Below, one piece after another: positions 37,886-50,726 of a stretch of DNA of 64,000 bases (its first letter is position 1; the number at the start of each line of letters is the position of its first letter). The position numbers were made by a program, and so were the translations under genes. The notes beneath the pieces are model-generated. The model had not been told where the DNA came from. It worked only from the letters and a program-made list of their open reading frames with translations, and searched no databases. The DNA comes from Heterostelium multicystogenum (taxonomy: Eukaryota > Evosea > Eumycetozoa > Acytosteliales > Acytosteliaceae): NCBI GenBank assembly GCA_003667245.1, contig RCNN01000135.1, positions 46,355 to 110,354 of the forward strand, in the 5' to 3' direction.

Positions 37886-38259
37886 CTTTTTAAATAGATT
37901 GTTACTTATAAATAATCTAGTGCAACACTTAAATGTCGTTCGTTTTGTTGTGCATTCCACCAAATTAAAAAATAAAAATAAAAAAATATTAATTAAATTC
38001 AGCATTTGTTCTACGAGCAGTCTGACTGTTAACAGTATCCAATTTCATCTTGCTACTAAAATAGATAAAGCATCATCATTAGTTGATTGGCTTGCAAAAC
38101 AAATTTTAATTGTTGCTCAGTTTATTAACAAATATTATTAGGGTTACTATGTTGGATTTTTTTTATTATTCATTGTCCATACAGTTATATTCAGTCCTGT
38201 TGTTTTACTACATATGTTAATTTAAAAATACGGTTGTATCCAACATAACAGTTAAAACT
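37886..38259. other. Intergenic between RIOX1 and RPN11
   Basis: 5' flank of RIOX1 and 3' flank of RPN11, AT-rich. No gene seen. Confidence 0.5.
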
Positions 38260-39296
38260 CTAAACAACATTTGAGGCCATTAAAGAATGTACATCGGCAA
38301 TCAAATGTTTTCTTTGGATCCAATTTACCAACCAAAGATACTTCTTTCTTCTCTGGATCAGTAATCTTATCTTCGTCTTGAATTGATTTATGATATGATT
38401 TGGTCAACTCTAACAAATCCTGTTTGTTGAATGAAATACTGTTAATATCAAACCGTTATGAACGATTTCAGTCGAAAACCTACACTTAGTTTCTTTTCAT
38501 TGGTTTGAGAGTGAGTGTCGAATTTTTCTAGATTCAAAGCTTCGGTCCACTTCTTCTTGTGAAGATTCAAAAGCATCTTTTGCTTCAGCTCATTCTTTCT
38601 ATAGTTAATGGAGATGGAATAATAGGTACGGTTGAGACCGTGGATGAGAGCTTGGATAGAAGCATCTTGGAGATGTCCAAGATTTGAAGTGATCTGACGT
38701 GGCTCTGAAGTGGGTGGTGTTCTTGATGGTACGGAATGCATCGATAACTACTTTACCTCTTACAGATTGGAGGGGGTCAACTACAACAGCAACTGCACGA
38801 GCTTGCAATTGTTCAAAAGATTGCTGTGTATTTACATCAACAGATGAGAGCCAACAACCGAATCCAGGGTGACTGTGATACCATCCAATAACAATCTCAT
38901 TACGACCAGTCTGCTTCAACATCTCCAACATCTTTGTTTGGAAGACTGGATCAATTGCCTCTACACTGACACTAGTACCACTCTGTGGCATAGCAAATAC
39001 ATCGATAACTCTAATTGTATATTCATCAATCAACTCACCAAGCATCAAACCCATAATTCCAATGGTACACCTGCTCTAGCTTTATAGTAATAATATAATA
39101 ATGATTGCATTGAAAATCATAGATCACAAGTTAGAATCGATGGAGAGCAGATCAAAAGTATGATTATCAACATACCATGTTGTAACATTTTTAATAAAGC
39201 CAATGAAGATATATGAATGGTTTCGGCTGTATCTGGTAATGGTGTAGCATCTGTAATCTTCTCCATTCCCATGCCATCTCTACCAAATAAATTCAT
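38260..39296 (-). CDS. psmD14: 26S proteasome lid deubiquitinase RPN11/PSMD14
   Basis: The ATG at 39296 starts [17 protein letters not shown]. An intron at 39080-39175 joins in frame to [16 protein letters not shown]. The JAMM/MPN+ zinc motif is intact: [17 protein letters not shown] (H-x-H-x7-S-x2-D). A break near 38715 shifts into [14 protein letters not shown] and the helical C-terminus ([20 protein letters not shown]). A second short intron is likely at about 38439-38483. Another homopolymer break at A4 near 38315 precedes the conserved end ([12 protein letters not shown]). Length is about 300 residues (human 310). It cleaves ubiquitin chains from substrates entering the proteasome. Like MTR4 it is essential in other eukaryotes, so its frame breaks support assembly error. 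Confidence 0.95.
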
Positions 39297-42200
39297 AATG
39301 GACTGTCTATTCCATTTTCTACTCTAATATTTATATATATATATCTCTTTCTATCTTTACGACTATATCTATCTATATCTTTCAATGCAATTATTACTAA
39401 TAAAATACAAAACAAACCTAATATATATATTGATATAGAATCGTTATATGTATACAAAAATTTCTATCTACAATTTTAATTTGGATGTTCACAACTTTTA
39501 AATATTTTGATCAACTTAATAATTATTTAAAAGTGAAAAAAAAATTGAAAAATTAAAAATAATTTAATTTGTATTTTTTTATACTTTTTTTGTTTTATTT
39601 AATTAAATTCAAAATGGATAAATGTACATAATTATATCTATCTATTATCTCCTACTTCTCATGAATTATTCATAAGGGCGGAGATATAACATGATTAATT
39701 CCTCACATAATTATTATTATTTATAGTTGATAATCAACAAATACAGGAATCTAATTTATTATTATTAATATTATAATTACTATTAATTTATATAATAGAA
39801 ATAAAACCTATATCTTCAAATTACAGTGATGGATTTGTATAAATAAAGAAAAAACATAAAACAAAAACAAAGATTTCGATCGATTATATTATTATTGATT
39901 TAACTTTTGTGCAAAGTTGTAATACGATCGAATACCAATTTATTGGACGATGCATGAGGGCATTGCATGGGTTATAAGGTATTGAAACTCTATCTTAACC
40001 TACCTTTTTCAAATAATAAAAATTAAACTCAAATTTTATTTTAATGTGAAATTGATGTTTTTGACTTGTCATGTTAACTCTGGTCATGGGGAGTTAGTAT
40101 CCCTAAAAGTTGTTGCTAAACAAAGCAACTGCATTCATTAAGAATAAAAGAACAACCACATTAAAAAAGATATATTTGTTGTGCAAAAAAACAAAAATAA
40201 AATTATTATAATAGGTGATTTCTTTCCCTCTGGATTAATCATAGTGAACTGTAACAAGCAACATCAACATTGTCTCTGTTCATCATCAATCAGCAGCAGC
40301 ATCATTTCATTTTCAACATAATAGCCAAAGAGCATTAGTAATAATATAAAATAATAAATTGTAGTACTATAAATAATTTGTATTAAATGCCGTATTGTTC
40401 CTGACCATTAAGTTGAATTGTAAGTAATCTTATCATTGTTTTTTGGTAAATATTGCCAATATTTATTACCATAATCGATTTTCACTATTTTCATAACTAT
40501 TTGGATAAATATGATTACTTTATTATTATTATTATAGATGAAATCTAGATTCAAGAATTTATAATAATAATAATAAATAATAATAATAATAATAATAATA
40601 ATATTGATATTGTAATAGTTTAAAATCTCCATTGACAATGTTGTTACTATTGTTAGTAAAAAAATGGTTGCAAATATTATTATTTCTATCAAACTTTCTT
40701 TGTTGTATGTACCATATGATACATTGTGAGTAGTTTAAACAGTTCATTATTACTTGTTTTTTTTTTGTTTCCATTGCACTGGATTTCAACAAACAACCTC
40801 AACTTCATCTAAATTCTAGATTACACTCGACAACAACTACAAACCTAACAAAACAATATACATCCCAATCCTACCATTGACTCCAGTTTAACAAATAATA
40901 TACATTTATTGTTAAGAATAACCACACAGTTTCAGATTTTAATCCATCAACTAACGACCCACACATTTTTAGTTATTTGATTAGTTTGTTTTGTTTTGTA
41001 TTGTTTAATATATTAAAATAATAGGTATTAGTAGTTGTTGTCATATATATCATCACTGAGTTTTTTAATATTAATATTAATATTAATAATATTTGTGTTA
41101 GTATTATAATTATTATTATTACTTTTATTGCTTTTATTTTGTTGGTAAAAATAACAGTAGGTTGCACATATACGTAAAGGCTGCTTCTATTTCTTTCTGG
41201 ATGAGATAGTTTAGAAAATTTATTTCAACAAACTCAAACTAGAATTCAACATTGAAATATTATAAAATCAATAAAAGTGTAGGACAACAGTGTGCAGTAA
41301 AGTAAATTTTCCTATATCATATTTATTATATGGTGGTGGTGGGTAAGGTTTTCCACTTTACATTTGAGTAAGCAAAACAAACAAAACCGATTGTTGGTTG
41401 TCTCATCAATTGCATCCATAGAAATATTTATTTACATGTCATCTACTCCATAACTCACATCACTCATACACATCATACCCATTACCAACATAATAATCAT
41501 GATATCTGTTGATTGATTAGAAGCAACATTTAATATTAAATTAATTATTATTATTTTAAATCATCACCAACCAAGTATATATTATATTTAAATACCGATT
41601 CTATTCTCATTCTCATTCCATCCCTAGTCTAATCAATTTCCTAATTTTACAAACTCAACAAAAGGGGGGGGGTTATTTTATTTTTTTCCATACAAATTCT
41701 ATTTATATCTTTGGTCAGCAGCACAAAATTACACCATCAAAATCAGTGTGATCTATCATAGATTTACAATAAACATTATTTATTGTAATCATTTGTTTAG
41801 TTTAAATTACTGCTCTACAATTTCAATATAACTAATATTTCGTATTATTCCGTACCTATTTTAAATACATCAACATAATTACTATATCTAGGTAGCAACT
41901 GGTAACATTTAGTTAGATATCAGACAGAGAGATATTTATGAAAAGAATTTGTAGATTTAATTGTTAAACTTAAGCAAATCAATACTCAATCAATCAACCA
42001 ACAATTTTAGAATTGATTAATAATAGTAATAATAGAGTGAGATCAGTTAGGTGTTAGTAGTGAATGTTAACAACATTGATTAGAGAATCAAACATATAAT
42101 ATTTCTATCTATCTATCTATCTATCTTCTATATTTTAATCATCAAAAGCAATTACACTAATAATAGTAGTAATTCGTTAAGCTATACACTTTACTGGTTT

Positions 42201-42317
42201 TACATTTTTATATATTTGTATTACAAACTAGAGTTATATACATAGTTTAGTTTCGATATACCTTTAATACACATTGGATTAGGTTCAAATTAAAATAGAA
42301 CTAAAATAGAGCAGAAC
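39297..42317. other. 3-kb intergenic stretch, no gene supported
   Basis: Very AT-rich with ATT/AAT arrays (40529-40605, 41066-41090), a G9 run (41664-41672) and a TATC microsatellite (42104-42126). Small frames at 40408-40792 and 40973-41167 (complement) are low-complexity Ile/Tyr runs and not genes. The stretch separates divergently transcribed RPN11 and the IQ-RhoGEF, so it must hold both promoters. Confidence 0.6.
42104..42126. repeat. TCTA microsatellite
   Basis: Tandem copies of tcta upstream of the IQ-RhoGEF gene, in what is probably its promoter or 5' UTR. Confidence 0.9.
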
Positions 42318-44438
42318 ATGTTGGCAAGGACTTCCACAGTCAGTCACTTGAAGCGACACGATCAACACAACCGACCCATTTCATCTAGAGTAAAATCGGG
42401 AGTGTATGTATTTCATTTGATTTCAATCAATCTACTTTTATTATTAACTTTGGTATTCCTAAATAATGAATTTATTAAAACAAACTGTCAATTGGATATC
42501 CAAATGTTAGAATTGTATCAAAGAATTCACATAGAATATGGTGTATAATTAAGGTTCAGTCCGTCGTCCGTAGATGGCTTGCCATAAGATTACTTAAAAA
42601 AGCTGAAATTGGAGAAACTACAGAGAGAACAACAACTATTGGAAATCAAGCCTTTAATGTTAACTCCTACATCTTTAGGTGTTATTAGTGAACATAAACA
42701 GTCTGAGCACATCGAATTGAATCCAATTGGAGATTCATGTAATCCAAATATCGAAGTACATGATAGTGATGGAAATATAGTAGAGTTAAAACCGATCGAA
42801 GATGAACTATTAAAGAGATCCTTTGAGAAATTGGAAATCGCATCATCTACTTCTACCACATTGGCACCTGAGGAAAATGAGTCAAGCAGAGAGCAACACT
42901 CTTTATCAATGGACATGTCAGCAGAAACGACTTCACATCCCTCTTCTTCCAGATCATCATCGATATCTTCATGCATTTCAAATTCATCTGTATCTTCTTC
43001 ACCCGCAGCTATAGAAACACTCAATGCTGCAAAATCCTCATTTATCGCATCAGTCTCAATAACACCATCAGTTTCATCACCTTCTTTACTCGAGAACCCA
43101 ACACCAGCCATATCTTCACCAAGCCAACCAAATTCAACTTCTCCACCACCATCAAGAAGAAGAAAAACTATCGATGAAATGGTTTACGTCGAAAAAGGAT
43201 ATGTTTCCGATTTGAATACAATTATCGATGTTTTCTATCAACCACTGAAAGATACGAATCTTCTAACGGAGGAAAATTTATATGTACTATTTTCAAAATG
43301 TTCACGAACTACGAGATGTTCACGCCAGACTGTTGGAAAAGTTTGAAGATTGCCTAAAGAATTGGAAAGATGAATCAACCGTAGGAGACATATTTTTACC
43401 TTTTGTAAGTAGTTCATGTCATCACTTAAAATTCATTACCTTATTTACTGACCAATCTTAGATGGGAGATTTCCAAAAATTATATGAAGTTTATATTAAC
43501 AACTATGAAAAAGCTTTTGCATACACCAAATATTTAAAGACCAACAACAACTGCGCAAACATTTACAAGAAGATTCTGGCTGGCGAGTGTAATGACCGCT
43601 GTCGAAACCTAGACTTTGGTAGTTTTATAGTTATGCCAGTACAGAGATTGCCACGTTATATTATATTCCTCAAGGAGATCGAAAAGTATACAGCTCCTGA
43701 TCATCCCGACACTAATATGGCAGCACTTGCGCTATGCCAACTTCACGATCTGACACTCTACCTGAATGAGTCAAAGCGTACATCAAGCGATGCAGACAAG
43801 ATTGCTGAAATTAAATCAATTATCAGCGGCGCAGACGAGTTGATTGGATCTTCAAAGTATATCATGGAAGGACAACTCTCGTTACTTAAGGGAATGGTAG
43901 CATCTACCAAGAAAGACCTATTTGTATATCTATTTAAAGAATGTATTATTTGCACGGAACAAAACAACAAATCACCACAATCACCAAGAAAAAACAACAA
44001 CAACAAATCGAAAACATTACCAACATCCACACCACCAGTACTTTCGCCACAAGCATCTTCAATGTCACTCTCTCTTTCACACACACATTCAAACGGCAGT
44101 CTCAAACGAAAAACATTATTTAAAACCATTTTATTCTCCGATGTTAAAGCTATTTCTGTGTTAAAAAGTATGTATTGTTGACTGACTTCCTTCTGTTTAA
44201 ATATTAACATCATTTAATCCAATTAATAACAGATTTCAAAGATTCATTCCAAGTGGTGACATCGAAAAAAGTATATACGTTTGTTGCACCATCCACTGAA
44301 TCGAAGGATAAATGGATGAGTGCTTTGAATGATTGCCAGCAATGTATTACACCTCCACCTTCACCATCACCCCGCAATTCTAGACGTTCAGTTCAAGTCG
44401 CTTCTCAAGGTCCAATGTCTCCCCAGTGGAAAAAATAA
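42318..44438 (+). CDS. IQ-motif RhoGEF (DH-PH)
   Basis: The ATG at 42318 starts a short exon ending at 42401. A 152-bp intron (42402-42553) joins in frame to VQSVVRRWLAIRLLKK, an IQ calmodulin-binding motif. An A6 run near 42594-42600 carries an extra base; the next frame is a coiled-coil-like stretch (LEKLQREQQLLEI), then a long Ser/Thr-rich region. The DH domain starts near 43170 (DEMVYVEKGYVSDLNTIIDVFY). It breaks once near 43295, crosses an intron at 43405-43461 and shows the signature FIVMPVQRLPRYIIFLKEIE. The PH domain contains a Ser/Asn-rich insert, is interrupted by an intron at 44168-44232, and ends SKDKWMSALNDCQQ. Length is about 615 residues. It activates Rho/Rac GTPases, possibly under Ca2+/calmodulin or myosin-light-chain control through the IQ motif. 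Confidence 0.85.
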
Positions 44439-44716
44439 AACTTTTGTTTTTATTATATCAAACTAATTATTTGAATTGGATCTTTGTTAGTACCTTGAAC
44501 CAACATTTTGGTGATCTCAAAATTATGTTATTGATCCTGATTTTATTAGATTTTTATGTTCTTTCAAAAATAGATTCCTAATTTAATCCACCATTCTTTA
44601 ATAAACAATAATATTATCCACATTAAAATATCAGAGAAAGATGTGTATTATTATCTATTTTACTTGTAATTAATTTGAAAAGGTGGCAAAATAGAATCAA
44701 TTTGATATATATACAA

Positions 44717-46244
44717 ATGATAAGTTGGAACAATCAATTTATTTTATTATTGGTTTTTTCCAGCTGTCTATCAACTTGCTCATCTTTGAAAGCCAATAAA
44801 AACCATATTTTTAGATCAGCCACATCATTTTATTCAGATAAAAATGTTTATCAACTAGAACACCATAATAATACAAAGATAGAATGGTACAATCAAAAAT
44901 TAGATCATTTCAATTTCAAGATTAACAGCACATTCCCACAAAGATATATAATCAATGACCAATTTTGGAAAAAAACCATCGGAATCCGATCATATATGTG
45001 AGGGACCTGTTCTTTTATATACTGGAGGTGAAGGTGACATTGTTGTTTTCTATCAAAACACAGAGTTTGTTACCGTCACCCTTGCTCAAGAAATGAAGGC
45101 TTTGGTTATATTTGTAGAGCATAGATACTATGGAGAGACTATGCCATTCGGAAGTAGATCGGGTGAGCCACAGTTTGTACAGTACCTCTCCTCTCAACAG
45201 GCCCTCGCTGACTATGCCCAGTTTGTCATCGATCTTCTCACATCCCTCAATGCACTTCACTGTCCAGTATTAGCATTCGGAGGTTCATACTCAGGAATGT
45301 TGTCTGCGTGGATGCGTATGAAGTATCCAAATGTGATTGATGGTGCATTGGCTGCATCTGCTCCAATCTTATACATTCCAGGATTGATCAACAGCGAAGT
45401 GTACAATATCATAGTCACTAATGATTATAAGGAAACAAGTGAGGAAGGAACATGCGCCGATCGAGTACTCTATGCTCTCACAGCCATTCAGAATGCAAAT
45501 ACTCCTGAGGAATACAACTACCTCTCTGAGCTATTTAGTTTGTGCGAGCCAATAGAGACACCAAATGATATTGACAACATGGTAGATTGGCTTGAGGCTG
45601 GCCTTGGTTACATGTCCAACACCGACTATCCCTATCCATCGTTTTTCTTTGAGCCACTACCAGCAAATCCAGTAAATCTTTCTTGTAGCATTATCACTTC
45701 CTATCCTGCTGGAGAGAAATCCATAATTGGATTGAAAGAGATGATTGGAGTCTATTATAATTATTCAGGCCAAGCTGGGACATGCTATAATACATCGATT
45801 TATACTCAATCAGCAATGAACGCAAACAATTTTGACTATCAAGGATGCACTGAGCTGATCTTCCCACAAACGTCCAATGGTGTTCAAGACATGTTCCCAC
45901 CATCAAGCTTTAATTTTACAGAGCTTGTTGAGTACTGCCAATCTACCTATGGAGTTACACCTAATCCACAATGGACACTTTCATACTATGGTGGTTCCGA
46001 CTTTTTGGCAACAAACATTATATTCTCCAATGGAAGAAGAGATGGTTGGTTGGCAGGTGGAGTAACAACCAGTCAACCAGACCGCAACATCATAGCAATC
46101 GTCATGGAGGAAGGAGCACACCACAGCGATTTGCGTCTTCCAAATCCATTGGACCCACCCTCTGTCGTCGAAGCAAGAGCAATCGAAACCAAATACCTGA
46201 TTGAATTTGCTACATCTGCATCAATAAAAAAAATGAAAAATTAA
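44717..46244 (+). CDS. Serine carboxypeptidase S28 (lysosomal Pro-X carboxypeptidase-like)
   Basis: I chose the first ATG, 44717, because it gives a signal peptide (MISWNNQFILLLVFSSCLS) ending in Cys/Ser-rich sequence. The family start YNQKLDHFNF follows. An A7 run near 44966-44975 carries an indel, after which GPVLLYTGGEGD continues to the end. Catalytic residues are visible: nucleophile Ser in FGGSYSGML (near 45285), Asp in NGRRDGW (near 46040) and His in EEGAHHSDL (near 46115). Several N-x-S/T sites fit a lysosomal or secreted enzyme. Length is about 508 residues, normal for PRCP/DPP7 relatives. The enzyme would remove residues after proline. Human PRCP has the same Ser-Asp-His order. Confidence 0.92.
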
Positions 46245-46380
46245 CTAATTGTTTTTTAAAATTATGATATTAAATTTTTGTGAACTTTCCAAGAATGTAT
46301 TTTTAGGCAATCCAGTAATTTATATCATGATTTAAATCATTTTCAGGTTATTGATTAATTTATATTTAAGATCAGACATA

Positions 46381-48166
46381 ATGTTAATTATAAAAATAGT
46401 ATTGCAAAACAAAAATATTGCTGTTCCTTACAAAAAGACTCAGACCGTTGAGCAATTGATTAATGAAATTATTAGAAGAGCCCAACTCACTGCAGTTGTT
46501 TCATCTGATTATCATTTATACCATAAAAACTCTGAATTATATCATGAAGACTCTTTAGAAGACCTTGGTATCGAGGATGGAACCCAATTGCAACTTAAGC
46601 AAACCTCACAAACTATCGTTGGAGATGATCATAGCCAGCAACAAACTGACACAGGCTCCGTTGATTCTTTGTCTGAAAAGATTGAAGAATGTTTACATAC
46701 TTCACCAATTTCAACAACCATCACAAACACAATCCAATCTACTCTCAATCAAAGTGATGAATTAGTGAACAATAACAACAACAACAACAACAATAATAAT
46801 AATGTATTCCAACAAGAGGTTAAGCAAATTGACATGATTGTATTAGATTTATCAGGGTCCATGAGATCAGCAGCTTTCATTGGATCATTAGTTCCAGGAG
46901 AGTTAGAGATGAGAGAATAGAAGTTGCACAGGCTTTATTCCAAACACTTGTGGATAAATATGTACAATTAGAAATTGCTGCCTGTGTTGGATTGGTATGC
47001 TTTGGAGAAAGAATTGAACTTACTTTTCCACCAACTCGAAACTTTGATTCATTTTCTTCCGAGTTAGGTGAAGTTGTAGCTAATCAGAGCAAAACAAGAT
47101 TGTATGAAGGTAAATATAACATATAAGATAGATATCTTTTTGTACATTGTATTTATTGTTATTTCAGCAATTAAAATGGCAGGTGAAACTATTGTTAATT
47201 ATCGTAGCAATGCATCATCTAATTTAGGTGGATTTATTCTTGCACCACCTGACAAGCTTTTTATGTAGAGTATTTGCATTGACAGATGGACAAGATAACA
47301 GTAATGCATGTCCATTTGAAGTTTACCAATTTTTGAAACAACACAATATTATTTTGGATGCAATTCCTATAGGGGATGGTAGGGAAAAGTTAGGCGCTTT
47401 CACCAAAGCCACTGGTGGATCATGTTTTACTTTTAATTCATCTCAGGCAGGTGTAGAACTTTTCGAACGTGAAGCAGTTATCAACTTGTCAACCCGAGAA
47501 AGTTTTGAGCCATTCTCACTCTCCATAAAAAGTAAGATGGAGTTTCATGCTATTGTCCCTGAGATTGTCACTACTGTTCAACAAAAAGTCGATGCAACAG
47601 TACACAGTGTCGGCAAATGCTCAAGTAATGTAGCAGTAGCCAAGTTAGAGAGTAATCCTAGTGTAGGATCCAAGTTAAGTCACAAGAGAATATTGCGAGA
47701 ATATCAGTTCTTTACAAAGCAAGCTGAGCAATCAGCTACACCTATTTTCACAGTTTTCATGTCTGAGACAAACATTCAAGTTTGGAAGATTGTAATGAGA
47801 GGACCAGTTGGTACGGCTTATGAAGGTTTGTATTTAATATCAGTTGTTTATCCTGATGATTACCCTTTCAAGCCTCCAAAGGTCCGTTTTGAAACCAAAG
47901 TATATCACTGTAATATCGATTCCAATGGCAACATATGCTTGGACATCCTAAAAGACAAGTATGGACCTCACCTGTCAATTCATCAGATTATGCTTTCAAT
48001 TCAGGCACTACTACAATCCCCCAACCCAATGGACCCACTAGATCCTGTTAAAGCTGGTCTATTTAGAGATAATCCAACCGAATATTGGAATAATGCTAGA
48101 CTATGGAATAAGAATTATGCAAGCTCCTCTTTATCAGAGTTGAAACAGCTTCATTCTTTAGAATGA
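46381..48166 (+). CDS. UBL - vWA - ubiquitin-conjugating (E2) fusion
   Basis: The ATG at 46381 opens a ubiquitin-like fold (MLIIKIVLQNKNIAVPYKKT...LGIEDGTQLQL). A 12-Asn linker follows, then a von Willebrand A domain with MIDAS start DLSGS (near 46850). A frame break lies near 46900. The vWA continues (IAACVGLVCFGERIEL) across an in-frame intron at 47110-47167. After a second break near 47255 it reads FALTDGQDNSN. The C-terminal 150 residues are a UBC domain: YPDDYPFKPPKVRF, YHCNIDSNGNICLDIL (active-site Cys in ICLDIL, H-C-N triad) and LLQSPNPMDPL. Length is about 575 residues. The E2 core looks catalytically complete. The order suggests an E2 that carries its own UBL and a protein-binding vWA. 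The partner is unknown. Confidence 0.88.
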
Positions 48167-48525
48167 TCTACTTCTTGTTTTATTGAAACAATCTTGTGAA
48201 TTTCTAATTAGATTAATTCATTGTAAAAGATCATTATTATAATAAACTAGATAGTTTTTTTATATCTTAAATCAACAATTACCACCTTGAGCTTTCACCA
48301 CCAAGATGATTCTAATTGCCGAAAAACAATATCTTTGAATTTAGTAAATTTAGTAAACAACAAGATTCTAAAAACAAATATCTTCAAAAATTAAATTTTT
48401 ACAGATATTTTTATTGTAAATATCTAAAAGATTCTCATCAGTTTTGAACAAATCTATCAAACTATCAAACTACAAAACCTAATTAATTAATCATTGTATC
48501 ATTAAAAATAAATAGAGATAATAAA
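48167..48525. other. Intergenic, no gene seen
   Basis: AT-rich flank between the UBL-vWA-E2 gene and the small spliced frame. Confidence 0.5.
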
Positions 48526-48746
48526 ATGTCAAGTTTGTATTCTTATAGGATTTAGATTAATTATAACAGAATATTAATAAGGATATCTCTACAGGAAATA
48601 GTGGAATCCCTACCTCTCAAACCCCAAACATTGGTCATATATATGCTGGTGGTGGACCAAGAGCCCCAACTTACAGATATTTTGGTCCAGCCATTGTAAA
48701 AGGATCATCTTCAAATAACATTGGTAATGGAGGTTTCAGATTATAA
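48526..48746 (+). CDS. Possible spliced 52-residue microprotein
   Basis: The ATG at 48526 plus six bases splice across 48533-48594 (GTTTGT...CTACAG) in frame to an exon of 152 bases ending at TAA 48744-48746. Exon lengths sum to a multiple of three. The product is Gly/Pro/Ser-rich with TSQTPNIGHIYAGGGPRAPT and YRYFGPAIVKGSSS, not a low-complexity AT artefact. An AATAAA-like signal lies at 48797. No family recognised; the donor is not the common GTAAGT, so the first exon is uncertain. Confidence 0.45.
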
Positions 48747-49040
48747 ATGTATTTTATACCAATTACTATTATGTTTGGTTTTAAGTTTTAGAAAAAATAA
48801 ATTACCTAACATCACATCTCTGTCCTTTTTTTAAAAGGAACATTCAAATTTCTTCATGTAAAATAAGGTATTTATAAGTATTCTTAAAATTTCATATTGA
48901 AACTTGATATCTCAAGAGGTACTGGACACCTTGTCACCATCCAGCTGAGGCTAGAAGATAAGAGGTAATCAATATTATTTTTAAAGGTGTGATCAGATAA
49001 CCTATTTAATGCTATAATAGAATGTTTTATTTAAAAAATT

Positions 49041-49111
49041 AATAAATGGTGAGGGTCAGTGTTCTATATATTATCAACACAAAGGGTAAGTCGTGATTGT
49101 CAGGTCTATTT
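49041..49111. repeat. Dispersed repeat, copy 1
   Basis: This 71-bp stretch matches 51367-51446 in the same orientation: aataaatg, then gagggtcag, then a tatata core, then acacaaaggg and agtcgtgattgtc. Both copies are followed on the + strand by T-rich sequence. Together they bracket the PD-(D/E)XK-like gene. Confidence 0.75.
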
Positions 49112-49267
49112 TTGGTTTTTCTTATTTTATTATTTTTTTCATTGCTTCACCATGTGTGTGATGGGAGATTGAAATGGTTTGAAGATGGAATATAGATTTT
49201 GGCTTTATTTAATGGTTGGTGGAAACTGTTAGGTCAGAGTGAGCTGCCATAGCTGGGAGTTCTTTCA

Positions 49268-50462
49268 TCATTGAAGTTCATCGTTCGCAACTTGTTGGAT
49301 GGAATACAGGTCCACAGCGCAGAAAGGAGGAAGAATGACGCCCTGTGGCAAAGGTGCACCATTGAATAGTTCAATAGTTGGAATCTGGAGTTGGTAAAGT
49401 GGAAGCCCGAGTGCATTGCAAGGATTTAGAAGATTGAGAGGATTGGAGGGATTTGAAGGAACGAGAGCAGGACCTACTGGAGGCATGACACCTTCATAGC
49501 CATGAGAGACAGCATATCCAGGTGGAGATATGGCATTGACAATGGAGATTGTATTGGGATCCAAAAATGTTGTTCCACATGAGATGATCCTCACTGGATT
49601 TGCTGCTGCACCATTCTGATAGTACAAAACAAGCATTGCAAAGTTTCCATTGTGTCTTGGATATATCTTGATGCCAATTACCATCCTTATTGTGCTTGGA
49701 ACTGCAGCCACTAAAGGAACTCCAGGAGCAGCAGGAACAGAAGCACTGACTCGATCCAGGAAATAGTCGATGCACTTCTGATGCAAAACTGGAATTGACT
49801 GAGACTTTGCTGTTTCGATGACCAATGATGGATAAGGTCTTCCATGTCCATTTGCCGAGTGGTTGTTGGGGACATTGGGTCGAAGTGGGCGTAAGCATTG
49901 GTATGGCTCGGCGCATGAATGACCTGCTTGTAGAATTAAAGTCGGAGATCCTCCACTGGACAACAGATCTTGGTTTGGGAAGGTTTGATATCGAATGATG
50001 TCCATGAGTTTGTTGGCACTATACTCTTGTTCATGTGAAGGTACTTCATAGATCCATGCTCTTCCATCTCTGAACCATATCCTCGACTTGAATTCAGATT
50101 GATCTCCATCCTTTTGTCTTCTTGCAACAAAAGCATTGAACTCGATTGGTCCAAGATCAACTCCTCCTTCTGGTACGTATCCAATCTAAAACAATGTAGT
50201 TGACAAGATAAGTAAGTTGAGGTTTGATATAGAACAACACATAGAATACCTCTATTGTGTTTGACCATCCTCTGATTCCATTGATAACCTCAGTGGGATC
50301 TAGTTCCTGCAATTCAGATCTATTATGTGTTACTGTATGTACTATAGATTGAGTTTGGTGTATAGGAGTATTTGTAGCTGAAGTGAGCAAAGGTGAAGAG
50401 GGCGATGATGATGTTGAAGATGATGAGGATGGGGATGGAGGCATTGTTTTCTTTTGTTTCAT
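49268..50462 (-). CDS. PD-(D/E)XK (Uma2-like) fold protein, unrecognised family
   Basis: The ATG at 50462 (MKQKKTMPPSPS) leads a Ser-rich N-terminus. A 64-bp intron (50186-50249) joins in frame and gives 376 residues with no frame break. After the intron comes IGYVPEGGVDLGPIEFNAFV, then IWFRDGRAWIYEVPSHEQ, then GHGRPYPSLVIETAKSQSI. The last resembles the P-D/E-x-E-x-A core of Uma2/DUF820 restriction-endonuclease-like domains, in which a lysine or glutamine follows the acidic residue. The C-terminus is Pro/Asn/Leu-rich. No secretion signal. It sits between two copies of a short repeat and next to a retrotransposon, so it may belong to a mobile or fast-evolving family. Nuclease activity is inferred only. 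Confidence 0.6.
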
Positions 50463-50726
50463 TTTTTGAGAAGTTAAGTGAGCAAGAGTCTGAACTTAAA
50501 GCAATATTTTAAAGATGACCCAAAACAAATACTTTGAGCAAAACAAATGATGATGTGAATTTAATTTATTCTGATCTATACTTTTTGAATCAAGAAACAA
50601 GTTAATCTTTTCATTTTCACTCTCTCTTTTCCTCTTTTTCAATGGAAGGTCTTTGTTCAAACAAGGCAGGTCATGATAGTATTGAAGTATCAATCTCTCT
50701 TTCTTCTCTTACTCTCCTTCTTCCCC

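Noticed and set aside
40408..41167. Ile/Tyr/Asn-rich frames on the complement
   Set aside because: Produced by ATT/AAT repeats, with no coding signature.
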